From contig JAANYP010001173.1 of the NCBI GenBank assembly GCA_020465985.1, positions 14,596 through 78,595 on the forward strand: a stretch of 64,000 nt of DNA, given 5' to 3'. Below, one piece after another: positions 30,434 through 40,925 of the stretch (positions are counted from its first letter, which is position 1; each line of letters starts with the position of its first letter). The notes beneath the pieces are model-generated. The model searched no databases. It was not told the origin of the DNA and worked only from the letters and a program-made list of their open reading frames with translations. Made by a program: the position numbers and the translations under genes. This DNA is from Centrapalus pauciflorus (lineage: Eukaryota; Streptophyta; Magnoliopsida; Asterales; Asteraceae).

Positions 30434-32191
30434 CATTCAGAAGCTCCTACCTCAGATGTCCCACCTACAACATATGACGTAACTCCCCAACCATATCCAG
30501 ATCACAATCCCAATCAAGACCAAATAGAACCGTTTCCACATACTGTTAAGTGGACAAGAAATCACCCAATAGAAAACATCATTGGTGATCCATCCGCGTC
30601 AGTCCAAACCAGAAGGGCAACTATAAATGAATGTTTATTTTCAAATTTTTTAATTAAAATAGAGCCCAAGAATGTAAAAGAAGCACTTCTGGACGTTGAT
30701 TGGATTGTGGCGATGCAAGAAGAACTGAACCAGTTCGAACGGTTAAAGGTCTGGAGACTTGTTGAGCGCCCAAAAGACAAATCCATTATAGGCACGAAAT
30801 GGATTTTTAAAAACAAGAAAGATGAACATGGCGTAATCATTCGGAATAAAGCTCGTCTCGTTGCCAAAGGATACAGCCAACAAGAAGGGATTGGCTATGA
30901 TGAAACGTTTGCACCAGTTGCACGAATTGAAGCCATTAGAATGTTTTTAGCTTTTGCCGCTCATAAAAACTTTACAGTATATCAAATGGATGTTAAAACT
31001 GCGTTTTTAAACGGGGAACTAACAGATGAAGTATATACATATCAGCCCGAAGGTTTTACTGATCCTTCGAAACCTGATCATGTATATATTTTAGATAAGT
31101 CACTGTATGGCCTTAAACAAGCACCTCGTGCTTGGTATGATGCACTTTCAACATATCTGTTGAAATGTAGATTTACAAAAGGTGTAGTTGACACAACCCT
31201 GTTTATAAAACGTCAGGGGTCGGATATCATAGTTATACAAGTATATGTAGATGACATAATATTTGGGTCTACAAATCTTGAATTTTGTAAGAAATTCGCA
31301 TTTTTAATGTCCCAAAAATTCGAAATGAGCATCATGGGGGAAATAATTTTTTTCTTAGGATTACAAGTAAAACAATTAACTGATGGTATTTTTATCAATC
31401 AGTCAAAATATATACAAGACATGTTAAAGAAATTTAACATGGTCAACAGTACTCCTATGAAAACTCCCATGGCTCCGGATTCAAAGTCAAAACTCGATGC
31501 GGACATCTCAGGAAAACCTGTAGATGTGACTCATTATCGATGTATAATTGGGTCATTAATGTACCTAACAGCTAGTAGACCAGATATTATGTTTGCTACA
31601 TGTGTCTGTGCTAGATATCGGGCAAATCCTAAAGAATCACACTTAACAGCTGCGAAACGAATTTTAAGATATCTCAAAGGAACTCCAAATCTTGGTTTGT
31701 GGTATCCTAGAGAATCTTCATTTAATCTGACTGTTTTTTCTGACGCTGATCACGCAGGTGATAAGATGGACAGAAAGAGTACGTCTGGAGCAGTACAGTT
31801 CTTAGGTGACAAACCCGTATGTTGGTCATCCAAGAAACAACATTGCGTTTCATTGTCTACAGCTGAAGCAGAGTACGTTGCCGTATCTTCTTGTTGTTCT
31901 CAGGTGTTGTGGATGAAGAGCCAACTGCGCGATTACGGGTTTACACCAAAGAAAATACCAATATATTATGATTCTCAGAGCGCAATAGCTATTGCATCAA
32001 ATCCGGTGCAACATTCAAAAACAAAACACATTGACATTCGGTATCATTTTATAAAAGATCATGTAGAAAATGGAAATATAGAATTATATTTTGTACCTAC
32101 TGAATATCAACTAGTTGATTTGTTTACCAAAGCGTTAGATGAAAAGCGGTTTAATTTTTTGGTATACAAATTAGGTATGTTGAATCGTTAA
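30434..32191 (+). CDS. Copia-2 reverse transcriptase / RNase H, open frame
   Basis: A frame open from 30434 (first Met in the domain at 30707) to the TAA at 32189-32191. RT motifs: GTKWIFKNK, YQMDVKTAFLNG, YGLKQAPRAWY and the catalytic YVDDIIFGS (about 31240-31266). RNase H: FSDADHAGD, STAEAEYVA, DSQSAI and KHIDIRYHF. Every expected catalytic residue is present and this is the only intact part of pol in the element. Copies RNA to DNA and removes the RNA strand in the virus-like particle. Confidence 0.92.
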   Translation, partial: HSEAPTSDVPPTTYDVTPQPYPDHNPNQDQIEPFPHTVKWTRNHPIENIIGDPSASVQTRRATINECLFSNFLIKIEPKNVKEALLDVDWIVAMQEELNQFERLKVWRLVERPKDKSIIGTKWIFKNKKDEHGVIIRNKARLVAKGYSQQEGIGYDETFAPVARIEAIRMFLAFAAHKNFTVYQMDVKTAFLNGELTDEVYTYQPEGFTDPSKPDHVYILDKSLYGLKQAPRAWYDALSTYLLKCRFTKGVVDTTLFIKRQGSDIIVIQVYVDDIIFGSTNLEFCKKFAFLMSQKFEMSIMGEIIFFLGLQVKQLTDGIFINQSKYIQDMLKKFNMVNSTPMKTPMAPDSKSKLDADISGKPVDVTHYRCIIGSLMYLTASRPDIMFATCVCARYRANPKESHLTAAKRILRYLKGTPNLGLWYPRESSFNLTVFSDADHAGDKMDRKSTSGAVQFLGDKPVCWSSKKQHCVSLSTAEAEYVAVSSCCSQVLWMKSQLRDYGFTPKKIPIYYDSQSAIAIASNPVQHSKTKHIDIRYHFIKDHVENGNIELYFVPTEYQLVDLFTKALDEKRFNFLVYKLGMLNR

Positions 32192-32760
32192 GATTTTTTT
32201 AATTCAGTAGTTTCAATATATAATTTTAAAATTTTCAATTTTTTATAAATTTTTATCTGATGTTAAATTCATGAATCATAAAAAGTTTATATTATTTGAA
32301 ATTTAACAAGATCTGGATTGTCATGTGCAGGGGGAGCAGAAAAGAAATTTATCTGATTTTGAGTAAATCTGATAAAAATTATCTGTTATTTTGTAGGGGG
32401 AGCAGAGCTGAGAAAATGAATATACATTTGAGGGGGAGCAGCTTTCAGAAATTCAAGGGGGAGCAAATAAGCATTTTTAATATTTTTAAATTTGTTTTTT
32501 TTTTGTGTGTGTTTTCCATTATTTTTGTTATTTTGTGTGTGCTATTTTTTTAATTATGTGTATTTTAAATTTTTTTTGAAGTCTATTTTAATTTTTATTT
32601 TTTTTTGCAAATCAGAAATTTTTTTTTGTTGTTTTTGTTTTGTTTTGTTGAAATTTTTTTTTAAAAAAAAGATAGTGGGTTTTGTTGATAAATGGGTTTA
32701 TAATTGGTGATTTGAAAGTGGGCCGGCCAATTGTTTTTCAAATATGGGCCGGGTATGAAC
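32192..32760 (+). repeat. Copia-2 post-pol spacer with four polypurine-like copies
   Basis: AGGGGGAGCA or a close variant starts at 32329, 32395, 32431 and 32456, in otherwise T-rich sequence. The functional tract before the 3' LTR (AAAGGGGGAGAA, 38017-38028) has the same core. T-rich open frames in this stretch are not genes. Confidence 0.85.
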
Positions 32761-32763
32761 ATC

Positions 32764-32770
32764 TATAAAT
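32764..32770 (+). promoter_or_regulatory. Candidate TATA box of an internal Copia-2 ORF3 promoter
   Basis: TATAAAT, followed about 40 bases on by a leader-like sequence rich in C, A and TTCTTC, then by a good splice donor at 32906. The arrangement looks like an ordinary plant promoter plus 5' UTR. Prediction only. Confidence 0.5.
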
Positions 32771-32905
32771 TTGAAATTCAAATTTCAAAATTACTTTTTC
32801 AGAAAACCGACAATTGCCATCTTCTTCAAAAAGCTTCCTTCACCATTAAGCAATCTAAAAACCCACATATCTTCATCTGATTCAAGAAACAAGTTCGTTA
32901 CAATT

Positions 32906-34295
32906 GTGAGTAAATTTTTTTTGGTTTGTTTCTTGTATTATTACATAGTTCATTTTAGTTGTTGAATATATCTGCAACTGTGTTCGTGTTTTCGTATTTT
33001 GAGAGTTCATGGAGAATTATGATATTTGTTCATGAAAATGAAATTAAATGTGTGATGGGTTTCCTATTGTAATCATGACCATGAATCTGAAATTTCATAA
33101 GTCATTCTTTCATCACACAAACAGAATGTTTGATTTTGATATTGAACAGTTTCGTGTTCTTCATAAATCTGAAATTTGAATTTTTAACAACTTTAAAGTT
33201 GTTTTTGTTCAAGGTTCAGTAAATCAAATGTGTTTAAAATGCATTTTCGAAGGGGGTACAAGCTTTAAATCACTGAAAAAGATCCTTGAAATTAAATTCG
33301 TAAATTCAGTGTATTTTGGACTTGTAATATAACAAACAGGAATTTCTCGATTAAAGCTATACTCGAGAAACTTTATTCGAGAAACTCCAAGAAACATTCG
33401 AGTTGAATCAAACTTTATTCGAGAAACTCCAAGAGACATTCGAGTTGAATCAAACTTTATTCGAGAAACTCCAAGAGACATTCGAGTTGATTCAAATAAG
33501 GCTCGAGAAAACCCAAGAGTTAATCGAGTTGTTTGTAATGATATTCGAGAAAGTATCTGTGTCACTCGAGTTGACTAAGGGTTTATTCGAGAAACATATG
33601 TGTATCATGCGAGTTGACCAAGTTTGTTGCACTTAGAATATTTTCAGAACTTTCATGTCGATTGATACATTGTCCGAGAACACTTAAAGTTTATTCGGGT
33701 TGGGGCAATGTACTTATCGAGAACATGTCTTATTCATTCGAGTTGAGTGTTAGAAATCAAAGAGATAGTCCACAAATTCTCATGTTTCATTTGAGTTTAA
33801 CATGTATTTCATTCGAGAACCTTCAAGACTCATTCGAGTTGAATCAAGAATTGTTCGAATTGTGTCATGTTTTATTCGAGTTTCATACATATGTAATTCG
33901 AGTTTTATATAGGCTTATTCGAGTTTATTCATAGACAGTCAAGTTGTTTCATGTGTCACCCGACATTGTTCAAGAGTCATTCGAGAAAGTTTTGGTTTCA
34001 TTCGAGTTTTAACAGAAATTTTTTTTCTAAGTGTGGAATTTTTAATGTTTTAAGAAAAATGTCACATTTTTTTAAGAAATTGTTATAAATTTGTGTTTTT
34101 CTAACATTGGTCTCTAAACGATTGACTCTGGAGTCCTTTCAATAATAATCTATTATTGTCTGGAATCCTGATGCCTTAAACAGAAAATCACAATTTTTTA
34201 CAATTTCTGATAAAATGTTACAATTTTTCTACATTTTAAGGATTGTCATTTGTGTACATGGTCTGATTAACATGACCTTTTATTTTGGTTTACAG
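32906..34295 (+). other. Candidate leader intron of Copia-2 ORF3 (1390 bp)
   Basis: Donor ATT/GTGAGTAAA at 32906 and acceptor TTTTGGTTTACAG ending at 34295, eight bases before the ATG 34304. The interior is T-rich and contains the 21 bp-spaced TTCGAG array. There is no credible coding sequence inside. Confidence 0.5.
33355..34005 (+). repeat. Copia-2 TTCGAG array, ~21 bp spacing
   Basis: Three near-identical 42 bp units (33375-33500), each made of two 21 bp halves: TTCGAGAAACTCCAAGAGAC and TTCGAGTTGAATCAAACTTT. Degenerate copies follow to about 34005. Because 42 is a multiple of three the array reads as a 14-residue repeat (FEKLQETFELNQTL) in one frame. I regard that frame as a by-product. 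Confidence 0.9.
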
Positions 34296-34303
34296 GTGTT
34301 CAA

Positions 34304-37300
34304 ATGGCATCTCCAGTGCAGTCTCAGAACTCCAATTCATCTGACTCCCATTCATCATCCAATCATACCCTTGTTTCCACACCTGTTCGTTCTACTTCAG
34401 TTGCCCGTCCCTCACAGTCAAATATTATCCCAGATAACCAATTAGTTAAACCTAAACATTGCCTACCTTTTCGAGATAATAACCATCGTCTGGATACAAA
34501 AGTTATTAAAGTTAGTCATCCTATCATTGTTGACATTCTCAAAGGCCATCCGTTAGGTTATCTGCTTCAATACAAACCTTCTATCCCACAGGTATACCTA
34601 CAACAATTTTGGCACACCGTCAAATTTGTTCCTGCTGACGGCAATCATCACTTCAAAGTTACAATAGACCAGTTCAAAACTAAAATTACTCTCGCCAGAC
34701 TTCGTCACAATCTATTTCTTCCTAGACGTATAGACATAGTTAACTTCCCAGAGTTGGCTGATTTTGAAGACTTTGTGTCGGATGAGGAGCTGGTACATGA
34801 TCTGATCTGCTTGGGCTACTCAAAGCCACTACCAAAGAGCTCCAAATTCCATAGGAATGGCTTGAATGGAGAATGTACACACTATTTGGAATCATCAATA
34901 GGTGTATGACGTCAAAGCACACAGGCATCGACAGATGCAGTATTCATTGCCTAAGGATGTTTCATGGAATAGCGTTTAATAAGCATTATGATTATGCTCA
35001 GTGCATATGGGAGGATTTAAAAGAGATTGTTCTTGCAAAAACTACAAATAGAGCAAGAAAATTTGTTCCGCTTCAGAGATTTATACAAATTGTTATCCGA
35101 GGAATTCTTCGTGCAAATGAAAATATTCCGAAGCGAGCCACTTCACAGCGATGTCCGGATTATGTGATGATGAGCTTACACGAAGTGCCGGACTCACCAA
35201 ATGCGAATATTATGCCAATCCCGGAGTCATTGCTAAAATATGCGGATCAAGAAAGTGAGCATGTGAGATTGTATAGGATAGATCATGCTCCGATAGAGAC
35301 CCAGGAACCGGGATCTCTTACCCAAGGAGCTTTAGGAATAGAGGAACCTTAGCAAGGGGCTGAAGTTCAGGTTGCCCAATCTGTGAGTGAGGGAGATTTG
35401 TAGTAAGGGGAGGTGAGGAAGAAGCTGAGAGATCTGATTCCGAGAGAACTTTGTCGGATATCCAAGAAGAAGAAAGAGAAGGAGATGATAATGATGATGA
35501 TGATGATGGTGATGATGGAGGGGATCATCATGAGGGAGGTAGTAAGATGATAGATATTGTAAGCATTGCTGAAGAGAGTGTGCGGGATACCATTAACCTA
35601 GAAAGCCGGGATATAACCACATCTGCTGTTAGCTCTCCTATGAGAGTTAGCATTGAATAAGTCAGTATCCCACTGACAATTGCACACCCAACCATCCACT
35701 CAGTCTCCTCTCAACAGGAGATTGTTTCAATTGAGCACAGGGATGAACCTTATAATCTATCCGATAGTCACTTGGACTTGATGGATATTGAAACAAGTAC
35801 ACAGCTGCCCGAGTGTACGACTTCAATTCAATCACTGAGTCTAGCTCCAATACAGCCTAGGACACTCGAGTCAACTTCATCTGTTGAAGTTAGTGTGGTT
35901 GAACTTCGTGTTCCCACTGGAACATCCTCAGTAACGGAAGCATTTGTTACTCCGTCACTTGAAGAGGGTGGAAGTCCAGTCAGAGCAACAACTTTACCAA
36001 CTCTGAGCACTGGCCACACAGAAGTACTTTTTACAAGTTCGACTGTTGTGACAACTGGAAGTCTACGTGACCCAGTGGTGACTTTATCCCCATTCGTAAC
36101 TGAATCAACATTACATCAAGCATTGAATGAAGCTGTTGCTGGAGTAAACACGAATGTATCTGCTCAATTGGCTGAGGTAATGGCACAGATGTCAAACATC
36201 CATAAGTTTTTAAAGGGGAAGGATGTTGCAGAGGAATCAGTGAAGCAGTCTGAGTCAAAACAAGCAATTGAAGAATTGAAAGAAGAATTGAAAGATTTTG
36301 TGTTCGAACAGTTTGATGAAATGAGAGAACGCATGATAAGCTTGGAAAGTACTGTGATAACAGCGTTGGGAAATCTATCAGAGAGGGTTGCTGCGGTAGA
36401 AGAGACTTGTAAGGCTCAAGCTTCCTCATCCAAGAGGAAACATGATGAGCATGATGAGGACTCCGATGATGCTCCTCATGAGGGGGAGAAGAGGAGAAAG
36501 CTTGATGAATCAACATCTGGGGTATTGATGATTACATACCCAGAATAGGAAACGGAAGTTCAAGAGAGAGAGGCTGGGGGCTCAAAAGAATCGGCTGGTG
36601 AACAAAGAGAGCTGGGATTGATTCTTCATGAAGATGTTCCAGTTCCTTTGAGCATTTAGTCTGATATTTACCATTTTGTAGAATATATTGATTCTGATGA
36701 AGATGTTCAAGATAAGAGTCATGAGCTGAGTATTCAAGGAATAGGAGAAGAGAGGGAGGAATACATCGAAGTGTCGAAAGATGATGATATAATTGCTTTG
36801 ACAGACATTGATTTTAGAGATGAAAGGATTGAAGAAGAGGAAAGTTTAGTTGAGGAGATTTTGAAAGATACTGAATCGATACCAACGGTTGAAAAGCCTG
36901 AGGTGGTTATTCAAGTTAAGGAGGAATTTGAAGAGTTTCCGATTGAAAACGTTGTTACTCAGGACAAGGTTGAACTGAATGAGGTAGAGGTGATGGATAG
37001 ATTCTTCAACGAATATGTGCTTGCAGATGAGGCTAAGAAACAACATAGACTTAGATTTGAAGCCCAACAAGTAGTTCAGAGAGAAATTCAAGACATGCTG
37101 ACATTGTTGAATAAAGATGAGATCAGCAAAAAGAAAGTGAAGAAACTTGAGCTTCCAGAGAATAGATCGGCAGAGTTCATTAGAAAAAGGAACAAGATGC
37201 CATACATTGAGGATATCCTGGAAAAACGGATCTTTTGCAAGAAACAAGCACCTTGTTCGTTTCTCAAGTTATTTAGAGTGCTAGAACCAAAACATGCCGA

Positions 37301-37785
37301 ATCTGGTCAACTATGCCAGCTTTCTGAGAAATAAAACACAGGAAGTTGAGAAGGTCAAGAGTGAGTTCAGAATAGTCGATCTGGTGAAAATAGAAAAGGA
37401 AAGGTTTGTTAAGATTTTCTATCCGAAGTTCACTGTCACTAGATCAGATGGAAACACCTATACGTTCACGGAACCTGATATGTTCAACATGCACCTGGTC
37501 GACATTGAAGATCTTTTTGATGAGTTGTGCAGAAACAAACGAAATGAACACTGTAGATTTGCACTTAAGACACTGTTTCACTTCATGCATACCAAATTGG
37601 TATTGATGTCAGTGCAAGATCTACAGATAGGGGTTGAACGGGGTATGAGGAAAATCAACATGACAACACCTCACAGAGATATCAAGTTTGCTGGTGAGTT
37701 GAAAGAATTTCAAGTGATCATGGTGAAGCACCCAGCAGTCATGTACAAAGATAGAAATAAGAAGTTAAGAGCAAGAGAAGTGTAG
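34304..37785 (+). pseudogene. Copia-2 ORF3 (third gene, broken)
   Basis: The ATG at 34304 follows a splice acceptor by eight bases. The N-terminal part is S/P-rich, then a globular region (IVDILKGHPLG, VYLQQFWHTVKF) to about 34909. The frame shifts near 34890. After further breaks at 35350-35450 a long acidic and coiled-coil-like middle follows (35451-37300) with in-frame stops at 35658, 36546 and 36658, and a GAT run at 35487. After a shift near 37300 the basic C-terminal region ends at 37785. Total length about 1160 codons, near that of the intact gene in Copia-1. The FTEPDMFNMHLVDIEDLFDE stretch parallels YDPLHLVNLSKEDLQ in Copia-1. No membrane segment is evident. Function unknown. Confidence 0.8.
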
Positions 37786-38016
37786 AGCTGAACAAGTTTT
37801 CAGATGGGACTCTGAATAAAGTGTTGAGTGGTTTAAAAGGAAAGCTTGGAGCAGATCAGAAAAGAAAGACGAAGAAAGGAGCTCTATATGTAAACGACCG
37901 AAGACTCATGGTTGAGTTTATTTCAAAGATTGAATGAAGGCTCTCAGATCGTAAAAGTGTTAGAAGATTTGAACAAAAGCTGGGCTTATCGATTTAAAGA
38001 CTTTGCTCTTTTCATC

Positions 38017-38028
38017 AAAGGGGGAGAA
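38017..38028 (+). promoter_or_regulatory. Copia-2 polypurine tract
   Basis: AAAGGGGGAGAA immediately before the 3' LTR. Confidence 0.95.
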
Positions 38029-38319
38029 TGTTAGGTTATGTTTTAATTGATGGAAACAAATTCTGGGGGGTGTTTTGTATTTCTTTGATAGTTGTTAAAA
38101 ATGTATATATATAGTATCTTTGACTTTCAATTGTAAGAGATCTGACAGTTATTTTGCACGCATAGAATTCAGAGAAAAGGCCACTGTTCACGAAGATTTC
38201 ATTCTCTCTGTAATCGAATCTGTCATCATTCAATATAATCATTTGGTTAGTTTTAATTCCGTTTATTGTTCTTGATTATATGATATTGTTGTTTGATTGA
38301 TAAGAAACTGTATTTCACA
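38029..38319 (+). repeat. Copia-2 3' LTR
   Basis: 291 bp, the same length as the 5' LTR, with three substitutions between them. Followed by ACATG. Confidence 0.97.
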
Positions 38320-38324
38320 ACATG
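38320..38324. repeat. Copia-2 target site duplication (right)
   Basis: ACATG, matching 24049-24053. Confidence 0.95.
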
Positions 38325-39040
38325 ACATTAACGTAACATATTTGTCGTTGTCGTCGCTATGCGCGGGTAACATACTACTCAATTGTTAAGCAAATAAGCT
38401 ATATTTTTTAACTTTTGAAAAAGTATGATAGGATTAATTCAAAACGTAAATTAATGAATGCAATACAAACAATTTAAACCAATTATTTATATTATTATAA
38501 TGTAATAATCTAAAATTTTCCAACATAACGCAAAGCCAAACACCCTTTAAACTAACATAAACAAATATACTAAACTTAATCTATAGTTTATAACGAGTTA
38601 TTGAACACTCACGCGTCGCTGCGGGGTCTAAAATATTAATTACAAAAATAAATATAAAAACAAATGAATAAAAATATTTTTCAAACAATTCAAATAACGA
38701 AACACAACTGAAGCAGGATCGAAAAGTGAAATTGGAAAGCTGATATAGATTTAAGAAGCAACAAATGATACTTTTAGTTGGGTTCTATCATCGGTTTCTA
38801 GATTTTGCAATGTTAAAACTACAAACAATGTCTTATTAAATTGGATCGAAACCAGAATTAGTTAATTAATTATTCATAACCATAATTTGAAATTTTGACA
38901 TTGATTAGGTTTAATCGTCAATTTAATTTGTTGGTTTTACGATCAAATCAAATAAATTTATAACGGTACTGTCTCTAATACATCAATAGGGTTTGTCAAC
39001 GTTATAACAGTAATATTCAATGTTTTACATGATTATATTT
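38325..39040. other. AT-rich intergenic sequence with a possible decayed Helitron end
   Basis: No gene. GTCGCTATGCGCGGGTAAC followed by ATACTACT near 38350-38378 resembles a Helitron 3' hairpin with a mutated CTAG end. The match is too weak to call an element. Confidence 0.4.
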
Positions 39041-39044
39041 AACA

Positions 39045-39735
39045 AAAAATCTAAATATTAAATAGTTGCATTTAGTTATAAAACAATATCATTAAATTTT
39101 TGTATTGTGCATTTGAATAATAAAGTCTTATTTATACAATTAAGGTCTTACAATAGCAACCTACTTTTGAAAATGTATCGATATGGTACGTCTACTTTTT
39201 TAATTGTCTATATGGTACGTGTACTTCAATTTTCGGTATCGATATGGTCATTCTACATAATAGAGCCCGATTTTTACATACAAAACATGGTTCTAATGGT
39301 ATAAAAAACAGGGGTCTATTACAAATATGGTCATATCGGTATGAAAAATTGAAATACATGTACCATATCGACATTCAAAAAAGTAGACGTACCATATTGA
39401 TAAATTTTCAAAAGTAGGTTACTATTGTATGACTTTACCCCTTATACATAATATAATAGTTTCAAATGACAACTCCAAACATAAGTATAATCAAAATCAT
39501 AATTTTAATTGTGTAAGAAAATGTTCAATCTTGTACATGATCATATTTAATAAAAAAAATCTAAATATTAAATAGTCACATTTAATTATATAACAATTTC
39601 ATTAACAGTTTGTACTATGCATTTGAAAATAGTGTTTTTCATACAATTAAATATAACATAATAGTTTCAAAAGACAACTCCAAACATATGTGTAATTAAA
39701 ATCATAATTTTAAGTGTGTAAGAAAATGTTGTAAT
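39045..39735 (+). repeat. Tandem duplication of ~195 bp, first copy interrupted by a MITE
   Basis: CTAAATATTAAATAGT...GCATTTGAA...TACAATTA (39050-39143) and AATAGTTTCAAA.GACAACTCC (39447 on) recur together without interruption at 39561-39735, with moderate divergence. Confidence 0.75.
39144..39432. mobile_element. Palindromic MITE (~290 bp)
   Basis: The left arm TTACAATAGCAACCTACTTT and the complement of the right arm, ATACAATAGTAACCTACTTT, continue to match for about 120 bases (ATATGGTACGTCTACTTTTTT and so on), with a short centre near 39280-39300. The flanks TTATACAATTA and TTATACATAAT are compatible with a 9-11 bp target duplication, as made by Mutator-like elements. No coding sequence. 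Confidence 0.75.
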
Positions 39736-40412
39736 AATGCATGTTAAAAGAACACTAAACAAAAATTTATTAAAATAAAAAGACTAAATAAAAGATAACA
39801 CTAAGATAATGGTGTATTATGAAACTTTTAAATTTAAAAAAAAAACAAATGGCATAATGCCATTGGTTTATATGATTTGATAATTGTATGTATATATAAT
39901 TATATTGGAGGATGTATATTCATTATTTTATTAATTAAAAACTGAGAAGAAATTATTAGAAAAAGGAGAAGAGTCAACTTGCAAGTCAACATGACTCGAC
40001 AAAAGAACCTACATGATCATAAAAAGACAACATATAAAACAAGTTAGTATTATTTTAATTAAATGTAGTGATAATAAAAGGACAACATAGTAAATTAAAA
40101 TCTTTAAAAAAAATAATTTTATTAGAACCAAAAACTAATCAAAAGGAAATAGCAAAACGGTAATTTTCTAAAGGGATATTTGTGATAAAAACCTTCAAAT
40201 TGGATATTTTTATGATTAAAACACCCAAACATTTTTCATTGCACAAAAAATATCTAACTGGAAAAATATACCAGTATTGTAATATTACCGGTTGTAATTG
40301 ATTGAAAGTCATAGGCAACCGTCGACAATTTATCACTGACCACCAGAATTTTGCCAAAAAGTAAATTCCAATAAAGAAACATAGATTTGAACAAAGAAAT
40401 CAACATTAAATT
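39736..40412. other. AT-rich intergenic sequence, nothing recognised
   Basis: Small frames at 40139-40439 on the - strand are not supported. Confidence 0.5.
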
Positions 40413-40925
40413 GTGAACTCGACGAGTTCCTATGAACACTTGAATTTAAAAATTCATAAGTATTGGATCTGAATCCGGTTGGGACCCGAATTCGGATGAG
40501 ACCCGAACTTAGATGGAACCGAACTTGAAAAAGAACCGAACTCGGATGGGTTAAGTAATTCGGATGGGTCCGAAATCCGGCCGAGGGTCCGAACTTCGGA
40601 CCTGAACTCGGCGAGTACTCGTGGCCAACTCGGCGAGTTCTATGCTTTACATGTGTAATTCGGATGGGTTATTAAAGACCCGAATTTATGGTTAATTAAA
40701 CACACTTTTGAGATACCTTTTGTAACATATTAAGGTACATAAAGGAGGGTTAATTAGGAATAATAACACCTTACATGATGAGATTTAAACGTGAGTTTCG
40801 GATGTCAGTTCCAAATGTTGTAACACTTATAATTGTACAAATTGATGCTCGAACACGTATGTGATATGTTTTCCTTATGGAAATGTAACAGGTCCCTTGT
40901 GGTGTTGTTTAACCCACAATGGGGT
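40413..40925 (+). repeat. Fragment of a Gypsy-A-type LTR
   Basis: Matches 48217-48749, inside the Gypsy-A 5' LTR, in the same orientation, with high identity and a few small gaps. One 20-30 bp block (the extra CGAACTCGGATGAGACC copy) is missing here. It abuts Gypsy-D RT sequence at a GTAC shared by both sides. Confidence 0.9.

Larger units (their letters stand above)
24054..38319 (+). mobile_element. Copia-2: complete Sirevirus-like copia retrotransposon (14266 bp)
   Basis: Two 291 bp LTRs (TGTTAGG...TTTCACA) with three differences, flanked by ACATG duplications, with an initiator-Met tRNA primer site after the left LTR and a polypurine tract before the right one. Order: leader with a 22 bp array, long gag with zinc knuckle, protease, integrase, RT, RNase H, a spacer with four extra polypurine-like GGGGGAGCA copies, ORF3. 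Repeated polypurine tracts after pol, a long gag and a third gene are Sirevirus traits. Most frames except RT/RNase H are broken. Confidence 0.95.

Noticed and set aside
33403..33934. Open frames with a 14-residue repeat (FEKLQETFELNQTL)
   Set aside because: They arise because the 42 bp DNA repeat is a multiple of three. They lie inside a putative intron, and the other reading directions are open as well.
38590..38640. Helitron end around ACTCACGCGTCGCTGCGGGG
   Set aside because: GC-rich hairpin-like sequence, but no CTAG terminus or 5' partner could be placed.
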